The position numbers and the translations under genes are program-made. 46,287 nt of DNA from Xenococcaceae cyanobacterium MO_188.B32 (lineage in GTDB: Bacteria; Cyanobacteriota; Cyanobacteriia; Cyanobacteriales; Xenococcaceae): contig JASJDJ010000017.1 of the NCBI GenBank assembly GCA_030065635.1, positions 1 to 46,287 of the forward strand. Reading direction: 5' to 3'. Of this stretch, positions 44,801-46,287 are shown piece by piece; the first letter of the stretch is position 1, and every line of letters begins with the position of its first letter. The notes below the pieces were generated by a model that had not been told where the DNA came from, made no database searches, and saw only the letters and a list, made by a program, of their open reading frames with translations.

Positions 44801-45804
44801 CCTCCTAAAACTCCCCAAGGATGCCAAGTAGTTTGTTGTAAGATATACGCAGACCCGGGCTGAGTAACAACTAACCATTCCTGCTCCGCCACAGTTAGCT
44901 TGTGATGATGATAGATGCCTCGACCATTGGTCTTAGCCTCGATTGCTTCTGAAGTTAAAGATGAATTGGAAGTATAAAATATACGGTCTTCTGGCGGTGC
45001 AGACTCGTTAACTAAAACAACATCAATGTCTTTGGATTGAAGATAATGCAAAGCTGCCTTGACCATATCTTCGATAGTAAATACTCCCAAGGCAAAACCT
45101 TCCAGATTTTGACGGCGATCGACAACTGAATTAGTTAAGGTATCGTTTTTATAAATTGGCGTAAAAACTAACAAGCCTTTTTGAGGCAGGTCGCTTTTTT
45201 GTACTAAGGTAATTGGTGCTGTGGCGATCGTTTTACCCGTGTCTCTGGCTAACTGTAATGCCTGTAACCCACTGGGATTAGAAGCGAGGTCAAAGCCCAA
45301 GGCTGCTTCATTTCCCTGGTAGGGTTCGACAAAATAGACAGGAAAATATTCTGGTCTAGATTTAGCTCTAATTAATTGCTGGCGATCGTTTTGTTCGGTA
45401 ATTTCAAACTGGGTCAATCCATCAAATCTGGCAGCTTGTTCGTAAGCTTCCCTTTCTTCATTGACTACCAGGGGAATCCATTCTAAAGCTTGAATTTCTG
45501 GATTAGTTGCTAAATAATTTTGGGTAAATTTCTGAAATTCCTGCCGACTCACCCTTTCCGAGGCATGATAAAAGCTAACGATCGATTCTAGATTTTGGAT
45601 ATTTTTGGCTAAGTTTCTGGCAATTGAAGCAGCAATTTCCGCTCCATCTTGCGCGAATTCTTGGGCAATTTTTTTCTGTTCCAAGTCCCAAACTATGGCA
45701 AAAGCGATCGAGGAACAAACAAGACCCGTGGCAAAAGTTAACGTTACCCGATAAGATAACGCTTTTCTGATTCTGCTAATTTTAGATGTAGTCGGTCTTA
45801 TCAT
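41824..45804 (-). CDS. Large hybrid sensor histidine kinase (CHASE-PAS-GAF-PAS-HisKA-HATPase-REC)
   Basis: About 1326 residues from the ATG at 45804 (MIRPTTSKISRIRKALSYRV); a 12-residue longer start at 45840 lies in the TnpB-like relic and is less likely. Membrane segments at about 20-40 and 330-350 bracket a CHASE-type sensor (FTQNYLATNPEIQALEWIPL, GLDLAS-like GFDLASNPSG). PAS, GAF and PAS domains follow, then HisKA with His853 in NMSHELRTPLNG, HATPase_c (ELFNNAIKFTKRG), and REC with Asp1165 in LILTDLVMP. A C-terminal ~60-residue helical tail has LYELAMLGSMTKIRQWA. It heads the operon with the response regulator-kinase. Confidence 0.93.
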   Translation of the reverse strand: MIRPTTSKISRIRKALSYRVTLTFATGLVCSSIAFAIVWDLEQKKIAQEFAQDGAEIAASIARNLAKNIQNLESIVSFYHASERVSRQEFQKFTQNYLATNPEIQALEWIPLVVNEEREAYEQAARFDGLTQFEITEQNDRQQLIRAKSRPEYFPVYFVEPYQGNEAALGFDLASNPSGLQALQLARDTGKTIATAPITLVQKSDLPQKGLLVFTPIYKNDTLTNSVVDRRQNLEGFALGVFTIEDMVKAALHYLQSKDIDVVLVNESAPPEDRIFYTSNSSLTSEAIEAKTNGRGIYHHHKLTVAEQEWLVVTQPGSAYILQQTTWHPWGVLGGGILLTITLSCYIRERIAVEERLLTKELQLEERVKQRTSELKEAEAKYRHIFENVAEGIFICTLDGKYINANPALASIYGYDSPQKLISELDNIEQQLLVNPEDWRELTAAVELHQAITDFECQIYRADGSKIWISLNIHLFCDRQQQTTYYEGTVIDITARKQAENALLQSNSLLHGISLAQSRFIKDVEPAILFDGLLENLLQITDSEYGFIGEIFYTEGGEPYVEEAYMKMRGKPYLKTHAITNIAWNEETRKFYAENAPQGMEFYNLNTLFGAVMVTGKPVIANNPSTDPRRGGLPEGHPPLNAFLGLPFYSRDRFLGMVGIANRPNGYDRALVDYLEPFLATCSNIIEAIRSEKQRQEAEAALRESEERYRQIVETANEGIWLLNTEGKTSFVNPRVLQMLGYARDEILNQSMFDFIDTSDRDGGKNLTNQIFSLSPGMTKSYDLQFCRQDGSQLWAIVSFSSLVDSASQQIGTLAMMTDISERKQAEIELATARYTAEVASRTKSHFLANMSHELRTPLNGILGSVRLLQRNLKAVPNNQTSLTSNWQKSLNTIESSGSYLLSLLEDILEFAQLETTAVKLHPAPIHLATFLEEISTLVRSQATAKGLTFTAEIPRDLPRGIEADRQRLKQVLVELFNNAIKFTKRGRISFRIVVIDYCEFSPTQSSDEIKLQDYTTLRFEVIDTGVGIDHEQLTHIFQPFEQLGDLHDKSTGTGLGLTIAQQLLRSMNSELQVTSSLGMGSIFWFDITLPLSKTAAIKKRQEINPIIGYKGKQRQLLVVDDKLENRLLLLDILEPLGFAVFTAENGQQEVELAQKILPDLILTDLVMPIKTGFEAVKELRQIPHFKNMPIIAISSSLLDKNCQQSQIADCNAFLSKPIEEQKLLALLQKYLQLEWIYEQPTEIAKETPAISEPETVDVIPPPVEDLKVLYELAMLGSMTKIRQWAISLEELDAQYKPFAERLKQLSQDFQEKAIVNLVEQYLTQE

Positions 45805-45820
45805 TGAGACTTTTACGTAG

Positions 45821-45943
45821 GGGTCGGTGAAGAGAAACACCGAGCAGTTGCGGAACTGCGGTTTAATCGACCAGTTCAGGTTGCACTCGGCGGGAAGCCC
45901 TGCTCCTTATCCGCAGGATAGGTGTCTGGAGGAGGTCACTTAG
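45821..45943 (+). pseudogene. 3' relic of an IS200/IS605-type tnpB with its structured right end
   Basis: The plus strand is open for 40 codons up to a TAG at 45941 and reads SVKRNTEQLRNCGLI, then HSAGSPAPYPQDRCLEEVT. The (E/S)AGSP sequence and the RCLEE.T tail are familiar from the ends of cyanobacterial TnpB proteins, where the coding end overlaps the guide (omega) RNA. The GGCGGGAAGCCC and CCTTATCC/GGATAGG hairpin fits such a right end. All of the upstream transposon is gone. It lies antisense in the leader of the kinase gene. Call from memory; moderate. Confidence 0.5.
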
Positions 45944-46064
45944 TTTATCTTGCCCTTGTTTCATGGCTTTCGCCTTGGAAGGCAGAAGACGTGAGCAGAT
46001 TGTTCGTAACAATTTGAGAAACGACTATATGTATCTCAATAATTCCCAAATCGAAGGATAAAAA

Positions 46065-46287
46065 TCACAAAAGTTGTTCGAGTAAATGAACGATCGCTTT
46101 TTCTTGAAAACCTTGAGCCAATTCTTGGAGTTTGGCAGCAAGAGGAGCGTATTGTTCGTCTAATTCCGCCAAATAAATCGCTCGTTCGCGAATTTTCTTC
46201 ATACTGCCCAACATGGCTAGCTCATACAGAATTTCCATCTCTTCTGGAGGCGGGGCAACTAAGGTTTGGGCAGCAGCAGCTTTCGTG
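46065..46287 (-). CDS. 3' end of a second hybrid histidine kinase (partial, runs off the window)
   Basis: The last 73 codons of a leftward gene: PPPEEMEILYELAMLGSMKK, then AELDEQYAPLAAKLQELAQG and FQEKAIVHLLEQLL. This is a close paralogue of the C-terminal tail of the kinase at 41824 (LYELAMLGSM, LDAQYKPFAERLKQLSQDFQ, EKAIVNLVEQYL). The upstream portion is outside the window. The arrangement suggests a tandem duplication of hybrid kinases. The gene ends at TGA 46065..46067. Confidence 0.85.
   Translation of the reverse strand, partial: TKAAAAQTLVAPPPEEMEILYELAMLGSMKKIRERAIYLAELDEQYAPLAAKLQELAQGFQEKAIVHLLEQLL

Noticed and set aside
1-46287. CRISPR array
   Set aside because: No regularly spaced direct repeats of 25-40 bp were seen; the repeats present are simple, tandem or palindromic.

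Overview
This window is chromosomal DNA of a cyanobacterium. Evidence: an AT-rich background dotted with the HIP1 octamer GCGATCGC (for example 26375..26382), the C-terminal half of the naturally split DnaE polymerase carrying its C-intein, a CcsA/CcsB-type cytochrome c assembly protein, and several families largely confined to cyanobacteria (DUF4359, stand-alone PMI-type cupin, GT2-GtrA fusion). The coding style resembles unicellular or baeocytous cyanobacteria, but I cannot assign a genus from sequence alone.

Layout. 1..3028: tRNA-His(GTG) with a decayed inverted tRNA-like copy beside it, DUF4359 protein, cupin, CutA, pentapeptide-repeat protein, then a gene-poor stretch with a possible short transcript. 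3029..8859: HTH/acidic protein, carA, pdxH, mutS. 8886..10601: a toxin-antitoxin patch (mazF-like 3' remnant, hicBA, vapBC, orphan hicB with a hicA stub) with duplicated spacer DNA. 10609..12309: a frame-shifted TPR gene, a membrane-protein fragment and a secreted hypothetical protein. 12441..14109: pyrF and a divergent HisRS-like class II synthetase homologue. 14531..19331: an Anbu-type proteasome-like peptidase locus with circularly permuted ATP-grasp, alpha-E and transglutaminase proteins, plus a Met-rich zinc-ribbon protein. 19489..21781: IS6-like and OmpA-like remnants, tyrS, a decaying GFA gene. 21708..28303: a membrane glycan/glycosylation locus on both strands. 28351..32872: FHA protein, dnaE-C with split intein, SLH lipoprotein, cobI/cbiL, small hypothetical. 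33234..36322: diguanylate cyclase and a two-RCK potassium-channel-like protein. 36632..39207: overlapping small ORFs, ccsB, argF. 39271..40497: Uma2 pseudogene, terminator, TPR protein. 40502..46287: a two-component cluster (response regulator-kinase, large hybrid kinase, and the 3' end of a paralogous kinase running off the window), with a TnpB-like 3' relic between the two large kinases.

How the genes work together. Most housekeeping genes are single transcription units. Clear functional groups are the Anbu/ATP-grasp/alpha-E/transglutaminase set, the polyprenyl-phosphate glycosyltransferase set and the tandem histidine kinases. The short spaces between unrelated genes hold most of the debris: at least eight truncated genes, two MITE-like palindromic elements with the same G-rich core, and simple-sequence repeats that have been absorbed into protein C-termini.

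Most unusual items: the Met-rich zinc-ribbon gene leading the Anbu operon, the stand-alone aaRS-like protein sharing a 28-bp divergent start region with pyrF, the layered toxin-antitoxin graveyard, the inverted tRNA-His relic, and the overlapping small membrane ORF upstream of ccsB. All functional statements are from reading motifs; no database search was run.
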